A stretch of DNA of 33,464 bases from Lysobacterales bacterium. GTDB lineage: Bacteria > Pseudomonadota > Gammaproteobacteria > Xanthomonadales > Marinicellaceae. Made by a program: the position numbers and the translations under genes. A model generated the notes under the pieces. It did no database searches. It had not been told where the DNA came from and saw only the letters and a program-made list of their open reading frames with translations. The stretch is from assembly GCA_020442665.1 (NCBI GenBank), contig JAGRJP010000030.1, positions 1-33,464 on the forward strand, written 5' to 3'. Of the stretch, positions 16,600-24,218 are shown one piece after another. Position 1 is the stretch's first letter, and the number at the start of each line of letters is the position of its first letter.

Positions 16600-16627
16600 T
16601 TTACAATCTTTTCAACCAGCATAGAAT
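16600..16627 (+). promoter_or_regulatory. Putative sigma-70 promoter of ttcA
   Basis: TTTACA (16600-16605) and TAGAAT (16622-16627) are separated by 16 bp. The expected transcription start is near 16634, immediately before the ttcA ATG at 16635. This would make the transcript nearly leaderless. Confidence 0.4.
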
Positions 16628-16634
16628 ATATCAC

Positions 16635-17453
16635 ATGCAAACAATAAATCAACAAGACGTTATCTCGCTTGATAAAATCCGCCAAAAGCTAAAACGCAAA
16701 ACCGGTCAGGCGATTGCTGATTTCAACATGATAGAGGAAGGTGATAAAATCATGGTTTGTCTTTCCGGCGGGAAAGATTCTTACACCATGCTGGATATGC
16801 TTATGTTGTTGCAGAAAAAAGCTCCTGTTAATTTCAAGCTTGTTGCCGTTAATCTGGATCAAAAACAACCAGGATTCCCTGAGAATATTTTGCCTGATTA
16901 TCTTCAGAAATTGAGTATTGATTATCACATAATCGAACAAGATACTTACAGCATTGTTAAAGGCATTATTCCTGAAGGTAGAACCACCTGCGGATTATGT
17001 TCCAGATTGCGTCGCGGAATTTTGTATTCGTTTGCGGAAGAGCAACAATGCACTAAAATTGCTCTCGGGCATCATCGCGATGATCGGGTTGAAACTTTGT
17101 TTTTAAATATGTTCTTTGGCAGCACTCTCAAATCTATGCCACCTAAACTATTATCCGATGATGGCAAGCACACCGTTATTCGACCCTTGTCCTATTGTGC
17201 TGAGAGCGAAATTGAGGAGTATGCAAATGCTGTCGATTTTCCTATAATTCCCTGTAATTTGTGCGGTTCGCAGGAAAACTTGCAGCGGAAAGCGATTAAA
17301 ATGATGCTCCAAGACTGGGAAAAAATTCATCCCGGGCGCATTGAAAATATTGCTCGTTCTCTCAGCAATGTGATTCCTTCACACTTGGCTGATATTGAAT
17401 TGTTTGATTTTGATGAATTAAAGAATCAATTTTTAAATATCGTCAAAAACTAA
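16635..17453 (+). CDS. ttcA: tRNA 2-thiocytidine biosynthesis protein TtcA
   Basis: Fe-S dependent PP-loop enzyme that thiolates C32 of certain tRNAs. The 272-residue protein starts at the ATG at 16635 ([19 protein letters not shown]); the frame extends upstream only across the divergent promoter region. The PP-loop SGGKDS is at 44-49. Both CxxC pairs are present: C119/C122 ([12 protein letters not shown]) and C207/C210 (CNLCGSQ), which with the PP-loop define Ttc[17 protein letters not shown] is also typical. Its stop overlaps the comM stop by 4 bp, tail to tail. As an Fe-S enzyme it is a likely client of the ErpA/SufT systems. Confidence 0.96.
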   Translation: MQTINQQDVISLDKIRQKLKRKTGQAIADFNMIEEGDKIMVCLSGGKDSYTMLDMLMLLQKKAPVNFKLVAVNLDQKQPGFPENILPDYLQKLSIDYHIIEQDTYSIVKGIIPEGRTTCGLCSRLRRGILYSFAEEQQCTKIALGHHRDDRVETLFLNMFFGSTLKSMPPKLLSDDGKHTVIRPLSYCAESEIEEYANAVDFPIIPCNLCGSQENLQRKAIKMMLQDWEKIHPGRIENIARSLSNVIPSHLADIELFDFDELKNQFLNIVKN

Positions 17454-18955
17454 GCTCTGTCCAAACAACGATAAGAAACCGCTTCTAATAAATGGTGCTT
17501 TTCTACAATTTCCGAGTGTTCCAGATCAGCAATAGTTCGTGATAATTTCAAAATTCGATGATAAGCCCGAGCCGAGAGTTTGAGTTTCTCAACAATTCCT
17601 TCCAGCATTTGCAAATTGTCTTCTGATATATGAATCACTCGCTCCAAATCTTTATTGCCAAGCTGAGCGTTGGTTTGACCAAGATTTCTTTGTAACTGAA
17701 TTTCTCTGGCAGCCGTCACTCGTTTTCTCAAAGTGTCGCTGTTTTCAACACTTTTACCGGGTTTTCTCAGGTCTTTATAAGGAATCCTAGCAACTTCTAC
17801 ATGCATATCAATTCGATCCAGTAAAGGACCGGAAACCTTGGCACGATAGCGTTCAATTTGCATCGCAGAGCAGGAACAAACTCTTTCTTTATCGCCAAAA
17901 TATCCGCAAGGGCAAGGGTTCATCGCAGCAATCAACTGGAAATTCGCAGGAAACTCTGCTTGTCTTGCTGCCCGGGATATGGTAACCTTTCCGGACTCAA
18001 TTGGCTCTCGTAAAACCTCCAAAACCTGACGTGAAAATTCAGGGAGTTCGTCTAAAAATAAAATCCCAAAATGGGATAAAGAAATTTCACCCGGCTTAGG
18101 ATTCGAGCCACCTCCGACTAGTGCCACAGCCGATGCTGAGTGATGAGGATTTCGATATGGCGGAACGAACCAATCGTTGATATCAAAGCCTTTGGAGCTG
18201 ATAGATGCAATAGCCGCTGTCTCTAAGGCTTGTTGTTCCGTCAATGGTGGCATGATTCCCCGCATACGACTGGCAAGCATGGTTTTTCCTGTTCCCGGAG
18301 GACCGATAAACAACAAATTATGTCCGCCTGCGGCTGCAATTTCCAAAGCTCTTTTCGCCTGAATTTGTCCTTTCACTTCGGAAATATCCGCTATTGGTTT
18401 GATATTGAATCTTTTGGCTTTAACAGCATTTGGCAAATCATCCATTTGATTGAGCCAGGCACAAACTTGCAATAAATTATCCGCAGTTTTATTCACACCT
18501 TCGGAAATCAAAGCGGATTCCGCACCGTTATCTTTGGGGACAACCAAAACACGATTATTTTCAGCCGACTTAACCGCAACCGGCAAAACTCCTCGAATCG
18601 TTCGCAATTGTCCTCCTAAAGATAACTCACCGACAAATTCGGTTTCAGTTAAACGGTCTGAACTCACTTGTCCGGAAGCTACCAAAATACCAATTGCAAT
18701 GGGCAAATCAAAACGCCCACCTTCCTTTGGTAAATCCGCCGGAGCTAAATTGATAGTGATACGTTGTTGTGGAAACTCCAGATTGCTGTTTAAAATAGCC
18801 GCCCGAACTCTATCCTTGCTTTCTTTCACCGCAGTTTCCGGAAGTCCCACAATAGACAAACCCGGTAAACCACGCGATAAATGCACCTCCACCCGCACCA
18901 AAGGAGCATCAATTCCACTTTGTGCACGCGAATAAACCACAGCCAGCTTTGCCAT
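17450..18955 (-). CDS. comM: ComM/YifB family AAA+ ATPase (branch-migration helicase)
   Basis: Mg-chelatase-like AAA+ protein. ComM promotes branch migration during natural transformation in Vibrio and relatives. The 501-residue protein begins [26 protein letters not shown]. The N-terminal domain carries [25 protein letters not shown] (about 29-53) and [20 protein letters not shown] (about 68-87). The Walker A GPPGTGKT is at 218-225, and FLDELPEF marks Walker B. A cysteine cluster ([17 protein letters not shown]) and a C-terminal helical domain ([18 protein letters not shown]) complete the family layout. Upstream lies a purine-rich AGAGAAAG ribosome-binding site. Confidence 0.95.
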   Translation of the reverse strand: MAKLAVVYSRAQSGIDAPLVRVEVHLSRGLPGLSIVGLPETAVKESKDRVRAAILNSNLEFPQQRITINLAPADLPKEGGRFDLPIAIGILVASGQVSSDRLTETEFVGELSLGGQLRTIRGVLPVAVKSAENNRVLVVPKDNGAESALISEGVNKTADNLLQVCAWLNQMDDLPNAVKAKRFNIKPIADISEVKGQIQAKRALEIAAAGGHNLLFIGPPGTGKTMLASRMRGIMPPLTEQQALETAAIASISSKGFDINDWFVPPYRNPHHSASAVALVGGGSNPKPGEISLSHFGILFLDELPEFSRQVLEVLREPIESGKVTISRAARQAEFPANFQLIAAMNPCPCGYFGDKERVCSCSAMQIERYRAKVSGPLLDRIDMHVEVARIPYKDLRKPGKSVENSDTLRKRVTAAREIQLQRNLGQTNAQLGNKDLERVIHISEDNLQMLEGIVEKLKLSARAYHRILKLSRTIADLEHSEIVEKHHLLEAVSYRCLDRA

Positions 18956-19020
18956 TATTTCTTTCTCTAAATCAAACCAGCAGGTATTGTATTGATTTAA
19001 TTAGATTTCCAGATAGGGGA

Positions 19021-19047
19021 GATTTCCTAATTGTTTGTAGGAAAATC
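19021..19047 (-). terminator. Weak hairpin downstream of rep
   Basis: TTTCCTA (19023-19029) and TAGGAAA (19038-19044) form a 7-bp stem with an 8-nt loop, extended imperfectly by GAT/ATC. It lies just after the rep stop on the minus strand, but no U-run follows in that direction. It may be a processing or attenuation hairpin rather than a true terminator. Confidence 0.25.
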
Positions 19048-19067
19048 AATATTGTTTATATTAGAAG

Positions 19068-21044
19068 TCAATCCAACATCGCTCTCAAAGCAGCAAGGTT
19101 TGCCAGTTTTTTCTGTTTTTTTTCGTCTTCGCTTTCTTCGGGTTTAACTCCATAGCCTTGGATATGTGAGTTTGGGAGTTCATCTAAAAAACGGCTGGGT
19201 CCGGTTTCGAAATCTTCATCAAGGGCAAATTTGTTTTTACGTTTTTTGACATAGCTGATATGCAGGTTTCGCATGGCGCGGGTCATGCCGACATACATGA
19301 GGCGACGTTCTTCTTCGATAGTGTCTTCTTCAATGGAATTGCGGTGCGGAAGAATTCCTTCTTCAACGCCAATGAGATAGACATGACCAAACTCAAGCCC
19401 TTTGGCTGCATGTAAAGTCATCATTTGCACTGCATCTTCTTTGCTCGTGTCTTCCTTATTGCTTTGCAAACTCAGTTGGTTTGCGACTTCTAGAAGACCG
19501 ATTGGCTCTTTTTGACAAAAAGCTCGTATCCATTTTTGAAAATCCTTGACCAGTTTGATACGGTTTTGGCGACTGGTTTTGTCTTTGGATGTTTGTTCAA
19601 TCCATGATAAATAATCGGTTTTGTCAACCAGCTCATCAACCACTTTATCGGCAGAGGTATTTGCAAGCACTTTCTTTTGCAAAGAATTGATTAGCTGATA
19701 GAACTCTTTCAGTTTCGACGCGGTCCTTGGCGAAATATTTGCCAAAATTTCATCACTGTTAGCTGCTTTGAAATATCCAATACTTGCACGTTCAGCGGAT
19801 TGTGCCAGAGACGCCAGCGAGGATGAGCCGATTCCACGACGTGGAATATTGACAATTCGTAAGAATGCCGCATTGTCTTTGGGATTACATAAAAGCCGAA
19901 TGTACGCCATCAAGTCTCTGATTTCAGTGAAATCAAAAAACGAGCGTCCGCCACTCATCACATAGGGAATATTATTGCCACGAAAAATTTGTTCAACTAC
20001 TTTTGCCTGATGATTAGAGCGATAGAGAACTGCATAATCGGCATAACGGTTCTTTTTGAGTATTTTTTGATATTCAATATCCGCTGCCAATTGCACGGCT
20101 TCGGCTTCGGGAGATTCAAAGTCTGAAACCTTAATTAAATCGCCGCCGCCCAAATCACTCCATAGTTTCTTCTCGAATTCATGAGGATTTTGCTTAATCA
20201 CATCATGGGCGGCTGAAAGAATAGTTTGTGTAGAGCGGTAATTTTGCTCCAGTTTCACCACTTTTAAGTCCGGAAAATCTTGCTTTAAAAGATTGAGGTT
20301 CTCTGCTTGTGCGCCACGCCAGCCATAAATCGATTGGTCATCGTCTCCAACGCAAATGATATTCCGGTGTTTTCCACCAAGCATTTTCAACAAGTTATAT
20401 TGGCTGCCATTGGTATCCTGATATTCATCGACCAAAATAAACTGCATTTTTTCCTGCCAACGAGATAAAACCTCAGGATTGCTTTGTGAAAGTTTTAAAG
20501 GTTGTAAGATTAAATCATCAAAATCTAAAGCGTTAAAATCAACCAATCTTTGTTGATACTGTTGATAAATCTGCTGAATCGCTAAATGCTGAGTTTGTAC
20601 TTCATTGGCTAACAATCCTTCATTTTTCCAGCCTGAAATTTGCCATTGAACCTTGTTGATTTGTTCTCTATTGCTGCCTTTGGGTAATAACTCCTTGATG
20701 ATGTTATGAGTCTCGGAACTATCAAAAATACTGAAACCATGACGATAGTGGCTGTGTTTGATTTCTTCTCGAATGATTCTCATGCCCAGAGAGTGAAATG
20801 TGGAGATGTTCAGTGATTCACCCTCAGGTAAGCGAATCATTTTTCCGGCTCGTTGAGCCATCTCTTTGGCTGCCTTATTAGTGAATGTAATAGCGAAAAT
20901 GTTGAAGTGTTTTATTTGTTTGTTACCAATCAAATAAGCAATTTTTTCGGTGATGACTCGTGTTTTTCCACAGCCGGCACCTGCCAGTACCAAAAGTGGT
21001 CCGTCACAATAATTGACCGCAGCTTGTTGTTGTGGATTGAGCAT
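19068..21044 (-). CDS. rep: ATP-dependent DNA helicase Rep (UvrD/Rep SF1A)
   Basis: A 3'-5' superfamily 1A helicase that helps replication forks past bound proteins. The 658-residue protein is close to E. coli Rep length. It has the Q-motif NPQQQAAV (3-10), Walker A AGAGCGKT (21-28), FTNKAAKEM, the DEYQDTNGSQY Walker B region, GDDDQSIYGWRGA, EQNYRST, and late motifs VMSGGRSFFDFTEIRD and LHAAKGLEF. The start MLNPQQQAAVNYCDGPLLVLAG parallels Rep. Walker A has Cys25 where most relatives have Ser. The C-terminus ends with an acidic-basic tail. UvrD is the alternative, but the overall phrasing is Rep-like. Confidence 0.93.
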   Translation of the reverse strand: MLNPQQQAAVNYCDGPLLVLAGAGCGKTRVITEKIAYLIGNKQIKHFNIFAITFTNKAAKEMAQRAGKMIRLPEGESLNISTFHSLGMRIIREEIKHSHYRHGFSIFDSSETHNIIKELLPKGSNREQINKVQWQISGWKNEGLLANEVQTQHLAIQQIYQQYQQRLVDFNALDFDDLILQPLKLSQSNPEVLSRWQEKMQFILVDEYQDTNGSQYNLLKMLGGKHRNIICVGDDDQSIYGWRGAQAENLNLLKQDFPDLKVVKLEQNYRSTQTILSAAHDVIKQNPHEFEKKLWSDLGGGDLIKVSDFESPEAEAVQLAADIEYQKILKKNRYADYAVLYRSNHQAKVVEQIFRGNNIPYVMSGGRSFFDFTEIRDLMAYIRLLCNPKDNAAFLRIVNIPRRGIGSSSLASLAQSAERASIGYFKAANSDEILANISPRTASKLKEFYQLINSLQKKVLANTSADKVVDELVDKTDYLSWIEQTSKDKTSRQNRIKLVKDFQKWIRAFCQKEPIGLLEVANQLSLQSNKEDTSKEDAVQMMTLHAAKGLEFGHVYLIGVEEGILPHRNSIEEDTIEEERRLMYVGMTRAMRNLHISYVKKRKNKFALDEDFETGPSRFLDELPNSHIQGYGVKPEESEDEKKQKKLANLAALRAMLD

Positions 21045-21069
21045 TTAAAGATTTTTAAAAAAGTCGGGG

Positions 21070-21078
21070 ATTATATCA
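21070..21078 (-). promoter_or_regulatory. Extended -10 promoter of rep
   Basis: The minus strand reads TGATATAAT, a perfect extended -10 (TG-n-TATAAT). It lies 25 bp upstream of the rep ATG. No clear -35 is seen. Confidence 0.5.
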
Positions 21079-21139
21079 AACTCAGTAAAAAAGTGGCGAC
21101 AGTATTTTTCAGGTTTATAATGATTTCACTCACTCACTT

Positions 21140-21148
21140 TGCTATACT
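21140..21148 (+). promoter_or_regulatory. Extended -10 promoter of oppB-oppC
   Basis: TGCTATACT is an extended -10 with TATACT. It lies 29 bp before the oppB ATG. The -35 region is weak. Another TATAAT at 21116-21121 lacks a partner. Confidence 0.4.
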
Positions 21149-21177
21149 TTTGATTACCGTCAATCATACTCAACTCA

Positions 21178-22107
21178 ATGCTGAAATTTATTATTAAACG
21201 CATCGGCGGAGCCATTCCAACCTTGCTGATATTGATTACAGTGACGTTTTTTCTAATACGGGTTGCACCCGGTGGTCCGTTTGATTCAGAAAAGGATTTG
21301 CCACCGGAAATCCAACAAAAACTGGAAGCCAAATACCATTTGGATGAACCGCTTCATCAACAATATTTTCGCTATTTGGGAAATATCATCCAAGGTGATT
21401 TCGGGCCGTCATTTCAATATAAAGATTTCACCGTAACGGAATTGATTGCTCAAGGATTTCCGATTTCACTTACGATTGGTGGTTTGGCTTTAGTCTTTGC
21501 TTTTTTTGTCGGTATAAGCATTGGAACGGTTGCTGCGGTGAAACAAAACTCTTGGGTGGATTATTTACTGATGTCGAGTGCGATGACGGGTGTTTCTATC
21601 CCTAATTTTGTGGCTGCACCGTTATTGATATTACTGTTTGCCATCAATTTTGATGTGTTTCCTGCCGGTGGTTGGGGCGATGGAAAGTTTGAATATCTGG
21701 TTTTGCCTGTTTTTGCATTGTCTTTACGATACATCGCCTATATTGCCCGTTTGATGCGTGGCTCAATGATTGAAGTGCTTGCCAGCGATTACATTCGCAC
21801 GGCAAAAGCGAAGGGACTTTCAATGACTCAAATCATTTTAAAACATGCTCTGAAACCATCTTTGATGCCGATTATTTCCTATCTCGGGCCGGCAGCTGCC
21901 GGAATCACAACCGGATCGGTGGTAATTGAGAAAATTTTTGGAGTCCCGGGACTTGGAAGATATTTCGTTTTAGGAGCTTTGAACCGTGATTACACATTAG
22001 TCATGGGCGTAGTTATTTTTATCGGTGTAATGGTTGTTTTGTTTAATTTAATTGTCGATATTTTATACGCCTGGCTTGATCCCAAATTACGAGTGCAAAG
22101 CCAATGA
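21178..22107 (+). CDS. oppB: Oligopeptide/dipeptide ABC transporter permease (OppB-like)
   Basis: Inner-membrane subunit of a peptide importer, 309 residues with six predicted transmembrane helices. It starts MLKFIIKRIGGAIPTLLILITVTFFLIRVAPGGPF, the classical OppB/DppB N-terminus. A periplasmic loop follows, then the binding-protein-dependent transport domain with the EAA loop (EVLASDYIRTAKAKGLSMTQIILKHALKPSL). It overlaps oppC by 4 bp (ATGA), so the permeases are coupled. The binding protein and the two ATPases are not next to it in this window. Confidence 0.92.
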   Translation: MLKFIIKRIGGAIPTLLILITVTFFLIRVAPGGPFDSEKDLPPEIQQKLEAKYHLDEPLHQQYFRYLGNIIQGDFGPSFQYKDFTVTELIAQGFPISLTIGGLALVFAFFVGISIGTVAAVKQNSWVDYLLMSSAMTGVSIPNFVAAPLLILLFAINFDVFPAGGWGDGKFEYLVLPVFALSLRYIAYIARLMRGSMIEVLASDYIRTAKAKGLSMTQIILKHALKPSLMPIISYLGPAAAGITTGSVVIEKIFGVPGLGRYFVLGALNRDYTLVMGVVIFIGVMVVLFNLIVDILYAWLDPKLRVQSQ

Positions 22108-23012
22108 TGTTTGGTAAGAAAAGTCTATTATTAGGGCTTGCAAAAACTCTGCCAAATGAAACTCAAGGCAAGAGTTTAATGTTTTATGCATTGCAAAGAC
22201 TCAGAAAAAACAAACTGGCAGTTACCAGCTTTGTGGTTTTGGTTCTGATGGTTTTGGCAGTCCTGATACTTCCTTTTTTCTCACCTTATGAAATTGAATT
22301 CATTGACTGGGAGTATATGTCCATTCCGCCAAACTCAGAGACTCAACATTATTTTGGCACCGATGCTCTGGGTCGTGATTTATTCGCTCGCACCTTACAC
22401 GGAGGAAGAATTTCTCTGCTTGTGGGAATTGTTGCCACAGCGGTGAGTCTAATTATTGGAGTAACTTATGGCGCGATTGCCGGTTATTTTGGTGGAAAAG
22501 TTGATAGTGTGATGATGCGGATTGTTGATATTCTCTATGCGTTGCCTTTTATGTTTTTGGTTATTATGCTGATGGTGGTTTTTGGCAGGAATATTTTTTT
22601 GATATTCGCAGCGATTGGCGGATATATCTGGCTGGATATGGCACGAATCGTTCGAGGACAAACTCTCACTCTTAAGAACAAAGAATTTATTGAATCAGCC
22701 GTCGCCATCGGCGCATCCACTCCGGCAATTATCTTTCGACATATTATTCCAAATCTTCTGGGAATTGTGGTGGTTTATGTCACCCTAACCGTGCCACAGG
22801 TTATTCTGGTGGAATCATTCCTCAGCTTTTTGGGTTTGGGTGTTCAGGAACCATACACCTCATGGGGAGCACTTGTCAATGAAGGCGCCCAAGACATGGA
22901 AATCGCCCCCTGGTCGTTGATATTTCCCGCATCTTTTCTGGCTGTAACCTTGTTTTGTTTTAACTTTATTGGTGATGGATTGAGAGATGCGTTGGACCCG
23001 AGGGAGAGGTGA
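22104..23012 (+). CDS. oppC: Oligopeptide ABC transporter permease (OppC-like)
   Basis: Second inner-membrane subunit of the peptide importer. The 302-residue protein has an extended cytoplasmic N-terminus (about 1-38), an N-terminal helix (about 39-56) and the OppC motif HYFGTDALGRDLFARTLHGGRISL. The transport domain carries the EAA loop (EFIESAVAIGASTPAIIFRHIIPNLL) and ends GDGLRDALDPR. The start at 22104 overlaps the oppB stop; a second ATG follows immediately at 22107. No oppD/oppF follows: the next genes are on the other strand and unrelated. Confidence 0.92.
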   Translation: MMFGKKSLLLGLAKTLPNETQGKSLMFYALQRLRKNKLAVTSFVVLVLMVLAVLILPFFSPYEIEFIDWEYMSIPPNSETQHYFGTDALGRDLFARTLHGGRISLLVGIVATAVSLIIGVTYGAIAGYFGGKVDSVMMRIVDILYALPFMFLVIMLMVVFGRNIFLIFAAIGGYIWLDMARIVRGQTLTLKNKEFIESAVAIGASTPAIIFRHIIPNLLGIVVVYVTLTVPQVILVESFLSFLGLGVQEPYTSWGALVNEGAQDMEIAPWSLIFPASFLAVTLFCFNFIGDGLRDALDPRER

Positions 23013-23064
23013 AGACTTTCTAGTTTGAAACAACATCCTCATATTGAGAAACCAGTTATGAAAT

Positions 23065-23673
23065 TTATAGCATTTCAATTGCTCTCTTAATATTATACCT
23101 AGCAATGTTCTCATACTTTTCTTTGAAATAATCCAAGTTGTAAATGCTTACTTTACTCAGGAATGACATTAGCAACTCCTTTCTTTTCTTTCGGTATATA
23201 AACGTAGGAACCATCTTGTATTCTTTGCGTACATTCCGTTCGAATTCATCATATATCTCTGGGGATGCTCCGAGAATAGTAAGATCAATATCTACAATCA
23301 ACTTTTGATCTTTATCTTGAACTATCCCGTTGTGCTGGGTAGCCATAATCAGGCTATGTATGCGTTCTGCACCCTCCATATAATAGCCATTTGAAAGAGA
23401 AAATTCTTTTGCCCACTCTGCACTATTAAGTTCGTTGTTCTTAGAAAAAGGTTTGTAAATAGCATCATGGAACCATATTGCAAGCTCCAACTCGGCAGGT
23501 CTTTCTGCTATGTCTTTAACAATATCGAAGTGCCTAAACATTGCTTCAATATGTTTGACTGTGTGGTAAAAACGATGTTTTTCAGAATAAGCATTATAGA
23601 GATCATCATAACAATAAAATGAATCTTTGAATCCCAGTGCGCCCATAAGCGCTTCCCATCTGTTTTTGTTCAT
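23065..23673 (-). CDS. HD-superfamily metal-dependent phosphohydrolase-like protein
   Basis: The 202-residue protein matches small predicted HD-superfamily hydrolases. Conserved features are the N-terminal W..L...LG pattern (NRWEALMGALGF), YSEKHRFYHTVKHIEAMF with metal-binding histidines, ELAIWFHDAIY carrying the HD doublet, the acidic IVDIDLTILGASPEIYDEFERNVRKEY, and a C-terminal RKKRKELLMSFLSKVSIYN. The start is the ATG at 23673; the frame extends 31 codons further but only through the upstream gene. That ATG overlaps the stop of the upstream gene (ATGA), so the two are translationally coupled. Substrate is unknown. The pair sits between oppC and rnr and looks like an insertion. Confidence 0.8.
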   Translation of the reverse strand: MNKNRWEALMGALGFKDSFYCYDDLYNAYSEKHRFYHTVKHIEAMFRHFDIVKDIAERPAELELAIWFHDAIYKPFSKNNELNSAEWAKEFSLSNGYYMEGAERIHSLIMATQHNGIVQDKDQKLIVDIDLTILGASPEIYDEFERNVRKEYKMVPTFIYRKKRKELLMSFLSKVSIYNLDYFKEKYENIARYNIKRAIEML

Positions 23674-24050
23674 CTTTCTATTCTTGGTGAGTCGTCTTTT
23701 CTGAGGCCAATAGCTTGGAGTATATTTTTTCCTGCTAAAACTAAATATAACCATGCTTTTTTCCATCTATTCCCTAGCAATACGATGTGTATATGCCATC
23801 CTTTCTCTCTTCTAGCGCTATAACCACTATATAGAAGGGTATAAGCTTCTGAATCTCCAACGAACTGCTTTGCAATAGACTTGGCGTATTCGATACCAAG
23901 AGTAACCATTTCAGACACTTCTTCTTTGCTAGGTTCGCCTTGCGATTTAGGAAATGCCAATATGTAATAGTTTGGTATAAGGTCACGTCTAATTCTTAAG
24001 AACTTACAATGTTTCCCTGAGCTTAATTCTATACTATTATTTTCACGCAT
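23670..24050 (-). CDS. Small protein with degenerate HIT-like motif, unknown function
   Basis: A 126-residue protein I cannot place in a named family with certainty. A stretch KFLRIRRDLIPNYYILAFPKSQGEPS, a helix (SEMVTLGIEYAKSIAKQF) and then YTLLYSGYSARREKGWHIHIVLLGNR follow the order seen in HIT nucleotide hydrolases. In place of H-phi-H-phi-H-phi-phi it has HIHIVLL, keeping the first two histidines and replacing the third with Val. A GAGG ribosome-binding site precedes the ATG by 10 nt. Its stop overlaps the HD gene start by 4 bp. By inference the pair acts together, perhaps on a nucleotide or phosphorylated substrate; this is not established. Confidence 0.65.
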   Translation of the reverse strand: MRENNSIELSSGKHCKFLRIRRDLIPNYYILAFPKSQGEPSKEEVSEMVTLGIEYAKSIAKQFVGDSEAYTLLYSGYSARREKGWHIHIVLLGNRWKKAWLYLVLAGKNILQAIGLRKDDSPRIER

Positions 24051-24218
24051 TTGGATATCGCCTCATTGCTTACAAACACATCACAATTTAGTATATATGC
24101 GTCAATGCAAGCTATTGGATATTTATCAATAAATTTTTGCTTGATTATTTACATAAGTAAGAAATAAAGAAAGAACTATCTATGCTACAATCCATTTCAG
24201 TTTGAAAAATCTATTTTT

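Noticed and set aside
18450..18935. 161-codon open frame antisense to comM
   Set aside because: Composition is dictated by the conserved ComM codons on the other strand and no family features appear.
23013..24218. Mobile-element origin for the two-gene insertion
   Set aside because: No transposase, integrase, terminal inverted repeat or tRNA target is visible; transfer remains only a contextual inference.
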